From Aureimonas psammosilenae (GTDB lineage: Bacteria; Pseudomonadota; Alphaproteobacteria; Rhizobiales; Rhizobiaceae), in contig NZ_WEZG01000007.1 in assembly GCF_009176975.1 (NCBI RefSeq), positions 1 through 64,000 on the forward strand: DNA of 64,000 bases, written 5' to 3'. The position numbers and the translations under genes were made by a program. Below the pieces are notes generated by a model that saw only the letters and a list, made by a program, of their open reading frames with translations, ran no database searches and had not been told where the DNA came from. The stretch's first letter is position 1, and each line of letters starts with the position of its first letter. Shown here piece after piece: positions 8,088 through 15,681 of this stretch.

Positions 8088-8494
8088 GGCATCCAGTTCG
8101 CCGAGCAGCAGCGCAACCGCAACACGGCCTGGTCCCGGCAGATGCGCTTCGACATGATCTGCGAGGCAAACAGCATCGAGCACCGCCTCACCAAGCCGAA
8201 CCATCCCTGGACCAATGGGCAGGTCGAGCGGTTGAACCGCACCATCAAGGACGCAACGGTCAAACGCTTCCACTACGAGAGCCATGATCAGCTTCGCACG
8301 CATCTCGCCGACTTCATGGCGGCCTACAACTTCGGCCGTCGGCTCAAGACGCTCGGCGGTCTCACGCCCTACGAATACATCGCCAAGATCTGGACCTCAG
8401 AACCAGACCGGTTCATCGTCAATCCGATCCACCAGATGCCGGGACTGAACACGTAGCCGCAGTCGCCGAGCACATGCTACGCCTTGTGCAGTTC

Positions 8495-8905
8495 TTCAGA
8501 AGGCCGTTGCCCCGATGTGGTCGGTGAACGACCCAGCGGTCATAAAGAACCTCAACGGACGACCATCTGCATCGGCCATTGGGTCGGGCTTGGTATTCAT
8601 GCCGCCTTTGATGTGGTTGATAGCGACCAAGAAACACTTTTTTGCGCCAATCTCGATGCTTTGCGGTGCATCTTCAGGTAGGTAGAGCCAATCATTATTG
8701 TCTTTCGCTTGGCACCGGCCGCAGCCAGCCCTCCATCATTTGAATGAAAACGCCCATCTCGCCCCAACGCTTCGAGCGGTTATACAGCGTCTTCGAGAAC
8801 CCATAGGCCTGCCGCCTTCGCCACTAACGCAGCTCGTCGCCCTTCACGAAGATGATGCCGCGCAGCACCGCGAGTTCCCAATCCGTAGCTGGTAGTGGCT
8901 CTTCG
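8495..8905 (-). pseudogene. Degraded IS5-family transposase remnant
   Basis: Read on the minus strand, pieces in changing frames are recognisable: AVLRGIIFVKGDELR, FSKTLYNRSKRWGEMGVF (OrfA side), then LVAINHIKGGMNTK and GRPLRFFMTAGSFTDHIGAT (OrfB side). Several stop codons and deletions interrupt them. The left edge lies just beyond the target duplication of the IS481 element, so that element probably jumped into or next to this older one. Confidence 0.65.
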
Positions 8906-9354
8906 CAAGAAAAATAGCTTCCGACGTGCCGACTGCGCGTCAACTGGCTGGTATCGGTCACTCATATCCAAACCTCGCAACAGAGTTCGTAATCCGACGC
9001 TATCCCTCGGACCTGTACGGCCCGACCCTAACCGTAAGCGCTGCGCTGGCAGCTTCAATCATCCGAGTGCTGCCTCAAATCACACGTCGGATTGCCAAAG
9101 GTCCCTAAAAATGAGGACTTCACCAAAGACATCTAACCTGCAGTGCCGTAAAATTGTGTCATCAAGGACACAGGGTGTGTTCGACTAGCTGCATCGACGG
9201 TCCAGCTATATTGCTTCCAAACGTCAGTTCGGTGATGTTCAACCTCGAAAGGCACCGAGGTTCACTTCGGGCTTTCAAAGCAGGGATGGGGCAGGGAAGG
9301 CTGTCCTTCAAACAAGGCCCAACCCTACCTTACAACTTGACTGGAGGTCAGGAC
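8906..9354. other. Leader region of the porin gene; no gene seen
   Basis: No convincing coding frame is found. The 449 bp between the IS5 remnant and the porin ATG probably contain the porin promoter and untranslated leader. I could not pick out promoter boxes with confidence. A ribosome-binding sequence (tggaggt) lies about 9 bp before ATG 9355. Upstream extensions of the porin frame to 9154 have no protein-like character. Confidence 0.5.
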
Positions 9355-10611
9355 ATGAACATCAAGAGCCTTCTTCTTGGCTCCGCTGCGGCTCTCGTCG
9401 CAGTCTCCGGCGCGAAGGCGGCCGACGCCCCCGTCACGATGGTTGAGCCGGAGCCGGTTGAATACGTCCGCGTTTGCGACGTCTACGGCACGGGCTTCTT
9501 CTACATCCCGGGCACCGAGACCTGCCTCAAGATCGGCGGCTACGTCCGTTTCCGCACGAACGTCACCGGTGAACTGAACGGTGCGCTGAACCCTGGTTTC
9601 AGCGACGCTCAGGACTTCGACGACAGCAGCCGCAACTACGACTTCAACACCCAGACCCGCGCTCGTCTCGACTTCGACGCTCGCGAAGAAACCGAACTCG
9701 GCACCCTGCGCGGCTTCGTCCGTCTCCAGGCCACCAACATTTCGGGTTCGGACCTCGGCTACGGCACGTCCAACAACGCGGTCGCCATCGACCAGGCATT
9801 CATCCAGCTCGGCGGCCTGACGGTTGGTAAGCTTGACACGCTCTGGGCCGAAGATGACGGTCTCTATACCGACAACGACTGGTCGGTCGGCGATCTTTCG
9901 AACAACCAGGTCCGTTACACCTTCGCCACCAACGGCTTCAAGATCTCGGCCTCGGTCGAAGACGAAGGCGACGGCGATGCGATCCCGGATGTCGTCGCTC
10001 AGGTCGGCTACCAGTTCGCCTGGGGTTCGGTGAACGTCTACGGCGTGTACGACGAAGACAACTACGACCCGAACTTCGTCGGCGTCCCGGACGACTTCGC
10101 TGGCTTCCTGCTCGACCCGTATAATGGACAGGAAAAGGACGGCGGCGCGTTCGCGTTCAAGGCCAACGCCGAGATCAAGGACCTGATCTACCTTGGCGGC
10201 TCGCTGAAGATCGAAGGCCACTGGGCTTCCGACCCGACCGAATACGCTTCGCTGGCTCCCGGCGGTTATCTCGTCGGCATCGAAGCTGAAGGCAGCAACG
10301 TTTCCGCCGACAGCAACTTCAGCTTTGCTTCGCTGCCGGAAGAATGGCAAGTCGGCGGTGGTTACCAGCAGTCGTTCGGCAAGTTCACGGCCTACGTGTC
10401 GGGTATCTACGGCAAGACCTTCTCCATCAACTACGCCAACGGCGTGAGCGAGAGCTCGGAAATCTGGGGCGCTGCCGCCAACCTCGGCTACCAGCTCACC
10501 TCGAACTTCTCGGTTCTGGGCGAAGTGTCCTACCGCAACGTCGACCTCAAGGGCGGCCTGGAAGATCTCGACCAGACCCGCGGCTTCCTCGAGTTCAAGC
10601 GTTCCTTCTAA
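9355..10611 (+). CDS. Outer-membrane porin (Rhizobiales porin_2 type)
   Basis: The 418-residue protein has a clear signal peptide (MNIKSLLLGSAAALVAVSGAKA, cut before ADAPVT). A conserved block typical of alphaproteobacterial major porins follows: YVRVCDVYGTGFFYIPGTET and CLKIGGYVRF, with the paired cysteines C39 and C57 near the N-terminus. The rest is a beta-barrel pattern of alternating strands rich in Gly, Asp and aromatic residues, ending in a terminal Phe (LEFKRSF) as required for outer-membrane assembly. ATG 9355 is chosen over upstream starts because of the signal peptide and the ggaggt ribosome site. It forms general diffusion channels. Codon use is strongly biased to highly expressed-type codons. 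A strong terminator follows. Confidence 0.95.
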   Translation: MNIKSLLLGSAAALVAVSGAKAADAPVTMVEPEPVEYVRVCDVYGTGFFYIPGTETCLKIGGYVRFRTNVTGELNGALNPGFSDAQDFDDSSRNYDFNTQTRARLDFDAREETELGTLRGFVRLQATNISGSDLGYGTSNNAVAIDQAFIQLGGLTVGKLDTLWAEDDGLYTDNDWSVGDLSNNQVRYTFATNGFKISASVEDEGDGDAIPDVVAQVGYQFAWGSVNVYGVYDEDNYDPNFVGVPDDFAGFLLDPYNGQEKDGGAFAFKANAEIKDLIYLGGSLKIEGHWASDPTEYASLAPGGYLVGIEAEGSNVSADSNFSFASLPEEWQVGGGYQQSFGKFTAYVSGIYGKTFSINYANGVSESSEIWGAAANLGYQLTSNFSVLGEVSYRNVDLKGGLEDLDQTRGFLEFKRSF

Positions 10612-10643
10612 TCGGACTAAACGATCCGAACGGAAATACAGGG

Positions 10644-10677
10644 AGGCCCGGCGGAAACACCGGGCCTTTCGCTTTTT
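10644..10677 (+). terminator. Rho-independent terminator of the porin gene
   Basis: AGGCCCGG (10644-10651) pairs with CCGGGCCT (10660-10667), followed by TTTCGCTTTTT. It starts 33 bp after the porin stop and its T-run touches the stop codon of the converging HTH gene. Confidence 0.9.
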
Positions 10678-11386
10678 AGATAGGGGGTTTACGTCGCCTA
10701 CCTTTGGAAGTCCCACGCTTCGGAATGTCGAGCGTCTGGACAAGGCGGGTAACGGTGCTGATACCTACGCTGAGCTCTTCAGCAATCTGTTTGATCGTCG
10801 AGTCGGACCCAACGTAAAGTTGCAAGACACGTTCCTGCAACGTTGTCTGTTCCTCGCCAGATAGTATCGCGCGACGCGGTCGAGGAATTAGCTGTCGTAC
10901 CGCCGTCTCCACGCTGTGCCTTGGCAGGTCCAAAATTTCCGCGATGCGCTTGCATGCGATACCTTGGTCCCGGTTCATCACGATGATCGTGTCGAGCAAG
11001 TCCGTTGGAAGTTTATCAATCGCGTTCGCTGACCGTCGCCGAAGAGACCTCCCGGCCGCTCGCAAACCTGCGTAGATACGCGATACTGGTAATTCGTACT
11101 TCGCTTGGAGAACTTCGACGCTCACGCCTGATTCATAATCGATCAACATCTCCGAAATGACGCCGTCGGGGATGCTACGTCGCTTAGTTCCAGGACGTGT
11201 TCGCGGCCGCGCAGGAAGGCCTAGCTCCGCAATAAGATGCCGTACCCCCTTCGCGGTTAGGCCGAAACGCTCTCCGAGACCGGACTGCAGCTCACCAGAT
11301 TTGTAGGCGACCGCAAAGTCTTCTCTTTCTGATGCGGTCAAGTGACCAACATCCGACGTGAATTGCATCATCGTGTTCCGCTTCAA
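10676..11386 (-). CDS. DNA-binding protein with several helix-turn-helix units
   Basis: The 236-residue protein seems to be built of repeated HTH-like segments of about 45-50 residues: GELQSGLGERFGLTAKGVRH near residue 35, SGVSVEVLQAKYELPVSRIY near 90, QGIACKRIAEILDLPRHSVE near 145, and DSTIKQIAEELSVGISTVTR near 205. Basic linkers join them and the tail is very basic (TSKGRRRKPP). The HTH units resemble those of resolvases and IS transposases but no catalytic domain is present. It converges on the porin gene, sharing its terminator region. A regulatory or nucleoid-type role is inferred. Met6 or Met7 are alternative starts. No family name is known to me. Confidence 0.65.
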   Translation of the reverse strand: MKRNTMMQFTSDVGHLTASEREDFAVAYKSGELQSGLGERFGLTAKGVRHLIAELGLPARPRTRPGTKRRSIPDGVISEMLIDYESGVSVEVLQAKYELPVSRIYAGLRAAGRSLRRRSANAIDKLPTDLLDTIIVMNRDQGIACKRIAEILDLPRHSVETAVRQLIPRPRRAILSGEEQTTLQERVLQLYVGSDSTIKQIAEELSVGISTVTRLVQTLDIPKRGTSKGRRRKPPI

Positions 11387-12189
11387 AGCCCGTCCAGCCG
11401 CGCGTTTGTGAAGAAACCTTGTACTAACCGGATCTCGAGGCGGATTTCCCAGCGAATCCTCCTAAACCAATTAAACTGGTCCCGGACCCACCTAACGGCG
11501 CTGTCGGTAACCGACATCAGACAAAAAAACCCGGCCGAAGCCGGGCAAGTCATACGTCTCGGCTGGAGTGAGACCAAACACATTTCGACGTTGGGTATGC
11601 GAACGTCAAGCCTTTATCTGACGATTGTCAGTCTTAGCCTCACATCCCACATTTTCAGTAAATCAAACGCTTCCGAAGTTCCTTCATGGGGCCCGTATAT
11701 CCCTCAATGCCTAATGCCCACCATCTACAATAGGCCTCGTCACGGACGTCTATTCGCGGATCGAGGCCATCAACAAATTCTCCGCTTCCGCCTCCTCGGA
11801 CTGCGTACAGGCAACGCGGCTCACTTCACATGTCAGGTACATCCACGCGCGACTATTCGTTTCATCGCCAAGTGTGGAGGAAACTGCCGTAACGGCAACT
11901 AGGTTTCCCGAACAAGAAGCTGGGCGGACCTCACGAAACAATGCTTACCGGAGTCCTTATTGCCGTCACCAAGGAGGAAGGCCCCCGCGTGAGGAAATCT
12001 ATGCGGGTGCGTCACTACGGTAGGTTTTCCAACCACCCGAGGTGTCTTCGTTGGCAGCAACTCGAAGCCGGCGAAAAGCGACTGCGTTGTCCCAATAACA
12101 TCACTGTGAGAGAAATGATTTCCTTGTTCTGGATCAGGTGTTTATCGCCAACGTTTGGGGATTAGATAGCACAACCCGAGCCCTTATGA
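11387..12189. other. 803-bp region without a firm gene, with a minus-strand terminator
   Basis: No coding frame with clear homology is found. A minus-strand frame of 63 codons (11941-11750) is the best candidate for a small protein; a plus-strand frame at 11342-11902 runs through the terminator and is not credible. The terminator at 11523-11546 implies that something is transcribed leftward from this region. Confidence 0.5.
11523..11546 (-). terminator. Strong minus-strand rho-independent terminator without an assigned gene
   Basis: Read on the minus strand the sequence is GCCCGGC-TTCG-GCCGGGT followed by TTTTTT. This is a GC stem closed by a UUCG tetraloop and a T-run, an ideal terminator. 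No recognised gene ends here from the right. Confidence 0.85.
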
Positions 12190-13155
12190 TTGGACGCCTG
12201 CGTGAGCAACGAGTTCAAGTCCAACCGTCGTTATGCGGTGCTTTTCCGGACCCATGTCTGGGACGAGTTCGCTAAACGGCAGTACCAGCGCCTGCTTGCC
12301 ACCAACCCCTCCGGCGATGTCTTCATCGTTGCGAACAACACATCGGGGGCGTTCGACAACTTCGACGATCCAGCCCTGTTCGCGTTCAGCACCTCCTCGC
12401 TCGCCGCACTCGATCTTCCAAACATCAGCGAGATGAAGGCTGACAATCCGTTCTGGTACAATATCGACTACCCCCTCTACATGTTCGCGAAGGCGTATGG
12501 CGGTTACGACTACTACGTCGTTGTCGAGTACGACGTTGGCATCGAAGGCTCCATCGACAGGATCGTCGAAGATATGGCTCGGTCGGGCTATGACTCCATT
12601 GGCTACGACAGCGGGCAGCCGATGAAGCAGTGGGGGTACCGCAAGTCGGCAGTCGATTTTTACGAAGCGCATGAGATGAGGAAGGAGCTGTACTGCTTCT
12701 CCGTCTTTTCGGCACGAGCGTTGGCGTTCCTTTACGCTCGGCGTGTCGAGATGGGCAGGCTGGTTGCGGAACGGCCGGAGATGAAATGGCCGCACTGCGA
12801 GATTTTCATCCCAACAGAACTCGCCAAGAACGGCTTCTCGCTCGTTGACCTCTCACGATATGGGCGAACAGACCGATACGATTTCCAGCCGGCCGTGCTG
12901 GAGGATGACGTGCATCCGACAGGGACCGACCGTTTCCTGCACCCGGTGCTCGACCGTGAACGCAGCCTGCAGAACATTATCAAGTATGAGTATCGGCCGG
13001 AGCGTTTCTTTTATCCCCGCAGCGCTTTTCGTAGACGTCTCAAGCGGTTTCAGCCACACGAGTACCGTTCGCTCCTGAGACGGTCGCTGAACGCTCGCAT
13101 GCGCAAAGTCTATGGGCGCTTGGCGGCTAGCATTGTGAACGTCTTCGTCAGCTAA
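12190..13155 (+). CDS. Putative glycosyltransferase-like protein
   Basis: The 321-residue soluble protein has a GT-A-like start (RRYAVLFRTHVW), an early beta/alpha pattern, and the acidic motif YYVVVEYDVGIE (residues 113-124), which sits where GT-A enzymes have their DxD-type metal site. A later PHCEIFIPTELAKNGF block is also typical of small bacterial glycosyltransferases of uncertain acceptor. The C-terminus is basic and aromatic-rich (YEYRPERFFYPRSAF). No membrane segment is present. TTG 12190 is the longest start; GTG 12202 is equally possible. It is separate from the glycan cluster at 23.6-31 kb. Substrate unknown. Confidence 0.55.
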   Translation: MDACVSNEFKSNRRYAVLFRTHVWDEFAKRQYQRLLATNPSGDVFIVANNTSGAFDNFDDPALFAFSTSSLAALDLPNISEMKADNPFWYNIDYPLYMFAKAYGGYDYYVVVEYDVGIEGSIDRIVEDMARSGYDSIGYDSGQPMKQWGYRKSAVDFYEAHEMRKELYCFSVFSARALAFLYARRVEMGRLVAERPEMKWPHCEIFIPTELAKNGFSLVDLSRYGRTDRYDFQPAVLEDDVHPTGTDRFLHPVLDRERSLQNIIKYEYRPERFFYPRSAFRRRLKRFQPHEYRSLLRRSLNARMRKVYGRLAASIVNVFVS

Positions 13156-13309
13156 TCTGGCTCGAGTGTTCGATGCTGAGATGTGAACATTCTGTCCGCA
13201 ATTACGGTGTGAACCGATCGGATCGGCCCAACGTCCGCGACCTACAATATGTCCTACACGCTGGCACATCAGTTCGCGCCGCTTGATCACCGTTCGAAGT
13301 GGTCGGCGA

Positions 13310-13736
13310 GTTGGGGCGTTCATTGGACCGTGCCGGCCGCGCGAATAAAGGCCAAGCGCGAGCATCGCGTGCCGCTCAGCAGTCGGGCTCTCGAAATCCT
13401 TGATCGCGCGAAGCTATTGGGAGGAGAGGGGGCTTTTGTCTTCCCTGGTCGCAGCGCGCAACGACCGATGTCGAATATGGTGTTCTTGATGGCGCTCCGG
13501 CGGATGGAAATGCCGATCACAGCTCATGGTTTCCGTGCGACCTTTCGCGACTGGGCAGCGGAAACGACCAACATTCCGCGCGAAGTCGCCGAGGCTGCCT
13601 TGGCTCACCAAGTAGAAAACAAAGTCGAGGCTGCCTACTGACGCGGAGACTTGCTGGAAAAGCGCCGAGAATTGATGCAGCTGTGGTCACAATATTGCGG
13701 AGACAAGAACGGTGAAGAAACCAAAGCCAAGGCGTA
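13310..13736 (+). pseudogene. C-terminal fragment of a P4-type integrase with a nonsense mutation
   Basis: The fragment begins near WTVPAARIKAKREHRVPLS and runs through the catalytic H-x-x-R (HGFRATFRDWAAET) and the His/Tyr end (AALAHQVENKVEAAY). Here TGA replaces the codon expected for Arg, and the frame continues RGDLLEKRRELMQLWSQYC to a TAA at 13734-13736. CGA to TGA is the simplest explanation. The core-binding and DUF4102 parts are missing upstream of about 13310. The Tyr is the last residue before the premature stop. The element it served probably includes the AlpA-like and DUF927 genes that follow. Confidence 0.85.
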
Positions 13737-14464
13737 AATCTGCCCTAAACGATCATCATCCGCATCAAGGTATCGGACTACTGCCTTCGAACAATGATTT
13801 TGCGTGTCTTCAAAAAATATATGAAGTGCTTCCGGTGTTCTTGGATGGTTGTAGAAAAGAGGATGGCCTCGCCGCTGCTGTGGAATCATTGCACGAACAA
13901 AAAGAAGGGATGCTTCTCGTTGTTCGCCATTACAATGCTGACAAGGCAGACGATGATCGATTTACATTCCCTCAAATGAAGGGGGAGGTCCGTCGTCTCA
14001 AGAAGAAAATGGAGGATGTCCATGAAAAAATGTCAGGTTTGCCTAAGCAGGTTCGGAGCGCACTAAACGCAGAAATGCGAAAGGTCCTAAAACTTAATCG
14101 CGATCAGTTAGACCATATACAAGTGGTTAATGAATATTTTGAGACACTCCGGGCTGCCTGTGACGAAATATTAGATGCAGATGGTAGTAAGAGGCCCCGA
14201 ACCTGCGTTGTGAATGCTTGTCGTCGTCTTTGGGATATGTGGGAAACGGCCTGCGGTCGCAGATTTATTCGGACTTGGACATCTGCTTCAGGCCGACCAA
14301 AAGCGGCAGAGGAGCAGTTTGATAACGCTGATGCAGGGTTCGTGCATGCTGTCTTAACAGCCATCGATCCTGAAATTCGACTTTCGCAAGTTCGGGATGG
14401 TTTGAAGCAGGTGGCAAAGGCCCGAGGAAGGTCAAAATCGCTGGAAAAAGAGATGCGATTTTGA
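13712..14464 (+). CDS. Unknown helical protein next to the P4-integrase remnant
   Basis: The 250-residue protein starts at GTG 13712, with GGAGA 9 bp upstream, and overlaps the original integrase end by 25 bp. This shows the two were adjacent cargo of one element. Residues 90-130 form a charged helix or coiled coil (GEVRRLKKKMEDVHEKMSGL). The C-terminus is basic. Base composition is markedly more A/T-rich than the rest of the island. No domain is recognised. Similar uncharacterised genes are often found directly after P4-type integrases; that is a contextual statement only. Confidence 0.55.
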   Translation: MKKPKPRRKSALNDHHPHQGIGLLPSNNDFACLQKIYEVLPVFLDGCRKEDGLAAAVESLHEQKEGMLLVVRHYNADKADDDRFTFPQMKGEVRRLKKKMEDVHEKMSGLPKQVRSALNAEMRKVLKLNRDQLDHIQVVNEYFETLRAACDEILDADGSKRPRTCVVNACRRLWDMWETACGRRFIRTWTSASGRPKAAEEQFDNADAGFVHAVLTAIDPEIRLSQVRDGLKQVAKARGRSKSLEKEMRF

Positions 14465-14534
14465 TCTAAGAAATTGTAGACCATAGGGAATTAGTGGATT
14501 TTATACGTGCTTCTTCGCAAATCGAGGAAGTCCG

Positions 14535-14747
14535 ATGAACTACAGCAATGACCTGCCTGCCACTGGCTTCGTGACCCCTAGCTGGGTGAAACGCCGGTAC
14601 CAGATTTCCAACTCAACCATGTATCTCTGGGTGGCTCAGGGGCGTTTGCCGCCCCTCTACCGCATTGGTCCGCGCGCGGTGCGCTTTCGCGCCGAGGATC
14701 TTCGCAGCTTCGAGGAGAAGCTCGCAACGCGCGAGGTGGCTGGGTAA
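14535..14747 (+). CDS. AlpA/MerR-like excisionase-type DNA-binding protein
   Basis: The 70-residue protein has one winged helix-turn-helix: VTPSWVKRRYQISNSTMYLW, then the recognition helix and wing (GRLPPLYRIGPRAVRFRAED). This is the standard pattern of AlpA-family prophage regulators and excisionases. GAGGAAG lies 8 bp before ATG 14535. It stands at the head of a run of plus-strand genes (14535-17355) that includes a DUF927 ATPase, as in P4-like satellites where AlpA-type proteins control integrase and replication genes. Its integrase (13310-13736) is dead, so it may now only act as a repressor or activator. Confidence 0.8.
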   Translation: MNYSNDLPATGFVTPSWVKRRYQISNSTMYLWVAQGRLPPLYRIGPRAVRFRAEDLRSFEEKLATREVAG

Positions 14748-14761
14748 CGGCGGTCCTCGCG

Positions 14762-15553
14762 ATGTCCGCCGATCCTCAACTCGAAGCGACGATGGCACGG
14801 AAGTGGCTGATCGGCCATTTGCGTGCCAGCGATTTGCCCGAAGCAACGGTGCTCGCTCTGATCTTGGAGCGCTGCGCGGCAACGAAACCGTGCCGCAGCC
14901 CGGCTTGTGCGGCTTGCGGTCTTGCCTTCCAGGCGGCGGCCGTCTCCATCGTCGAACGCTTCATTCGCGAACCGGCCCGTTCCATTCGCGGCCGTATGCA
15001 TGCGTCGACTATCGTCCCGGGAACGCATTTCGTCGCTCCTGATGCCCTGACCGTCGAAGCGATCTCGGGTGTCGGGGCTGAGATCGCGAACGCATTCGAA
15101 CGCTGCGATCTTCCCCCAGCCATCATCGGCCTCGAAACATCCTTCAACGAGGATAAGACCGGGGCGAGCGATCCTCACTGGTGCCCCCACGGGCACAGTC
15201 TGGGGCAGGACTGGCTTTCCGACGCAACGGTGCGGGCGCTGCGTGAGGCGTTCCCGAAGTCTCACCACGTTCAGCGTCCTGTTCGTGTCGATCTCCTCGA
15301 CGATGACGAGCGTGCGCGTCGCTATCCCTTCAAGTCCGAACGCTCTCGTCGCGTTACCGAATGGTCGGAGTCTGACGGTCGCAATCGCCATCGCGTAACT
15401 CGCCACCGGCCGATGCGACCCGATCAAGCGACGCGCTTGGCGCTGGTCGAACACCAATTCGGGTTTCACCGCCGGCTGGTTTTCCACGGGATCGATGAAG
15501 ACGCTGCCTGCCGGGACCTTAAGGGCCTCGGGTGGCCTCGCGACGGTCCGTAG
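14762..15553 (+). CDS. Unknown cysteine-containing protein of the replication block
   Basis: The 263-residue protein begins 14 bp after the AlpA-like gene. Near residue 45 it has KPCRSPACAACGLAF, three cysteines in C-x4-C-x2-C arrangement that may bind zinc or another metal. Further His/Cys residues follow (SDPHWCPHGHSLGQDW near 137-152). No membrane segment or nucleotide-binding motif is seen. The C-terminal third is basic. Its fixed place between an AlpA-like regulator and a DUF927 ATPase suggests a part in replication or its control, but this is inference. Confidence 0.5.
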   Translation: MSADPQLEATMARKWLIGHLRASDLPEATVLALILERCAATKPCRSPACAACGLAFQAAAVSIVERFIREPARSIRGRMHASTIVPGTHFVAPDALTVEAISGVGAEIANAFERCDLPPAIIGLETSFNEDKTGASDPHWCPHGHSLGQDWLSDATVRALREAFPKSHHVQRPVRVDLLDDDERARRYPFKSERSRRVTEWSESDGRNRHRVTRHRPMRPDQATRLALVEHQFGFHRRLVFHGIDEDAACRDLKGLGWPRDGP

Positions 15554-15623
15554 AGGCCTGACGACGACAACGGGCAACTGCACTTGGCAGCCCCAATGAA
15601 GGCCCCACCCCCTCACTTAAAAC

Positions 15624-15650
15624 CCCGTGCATCCCGTGCATCCCGTGCGG
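15624..15650 (+). repeat. Three tandem 9-bp iterons (CCCGTGCAT)
   Basis: CCCGTGCAT occurs at 15624-15632 and 15633-15641, and with two changed bases at 15642-15650 (CCCGTGCGG). The array ends 31 bp before the DUF927 gene. Short direct repeats in this position recall origin iterons or operator arrays. Confidence 0.6.
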
Positions 15651-15681
15651 AAAGCGCACCCATTTTAAATCAGGACCAACG

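Larger units (their letters stand above)
5804..8456 (+). pseudogene. IS481-family DDE transposase, disrupted
   Basis: ATG 5804 follows GGAAGGAGG (5791-5799). The N-terminal half (5804-6394) has a helix-turn-helix (LSQELGINPKTVAKWRKR) and the start of the integrase core (GFFHIDIAEVQTGEGKLYLF). The C-terminal half resumes at 8088 with IQFAEQQRNRNTAW, HPWTNGQVERLNRTIKDATV and the IS481-typical NFGRRLKTLGGLTPYEYI. First and second Asp are in HIDIAE and ILIDN; the Glu is in NGQVERLN. The IS110-family insertion falls directly after ILIDN. The TAG stop (8454-8456) lies in the duplicated target DNA, not in the element. Confidence 0.85.
5742..8457 (+). mobile_element. IS481-family element with target duplication, split by an IS110-family element
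   Basis: The left end starts at 5748 (TGTTTGGTCCCAGG) and the right end finishes at 8451; its reverse complement is TGTTCAGTCCCGGC, giving imperfect 14-bp inverted repeats. Both ends are flanked by CGTAGC (5742-5747 and 8452-8457), a 6-bp target duplication. Removing 6395-8087 restores one continuous transposase frame. The original element was therefore about 1.0 kb, within the usual IS481 size. Confidence 0.8.

Noticed and set aside
9154-9354. Longer N-terminus for the porin
   Set aside because: The extension puts the signal peptide in the interior; ATG 9355 has the ribosome site and a proper signal sequence.
9325-10743. 472-codon minus-strand frame opposite the porin
   Set aside because: Antisense shadow of strongly biased porin codons; it crosses the porin terminator.
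15624-15650. Start of a CRISPR array
   Set aside because: Only three 9-bp units without spacers; no CRISPR-length repeats or cas genes anywhere in the window.
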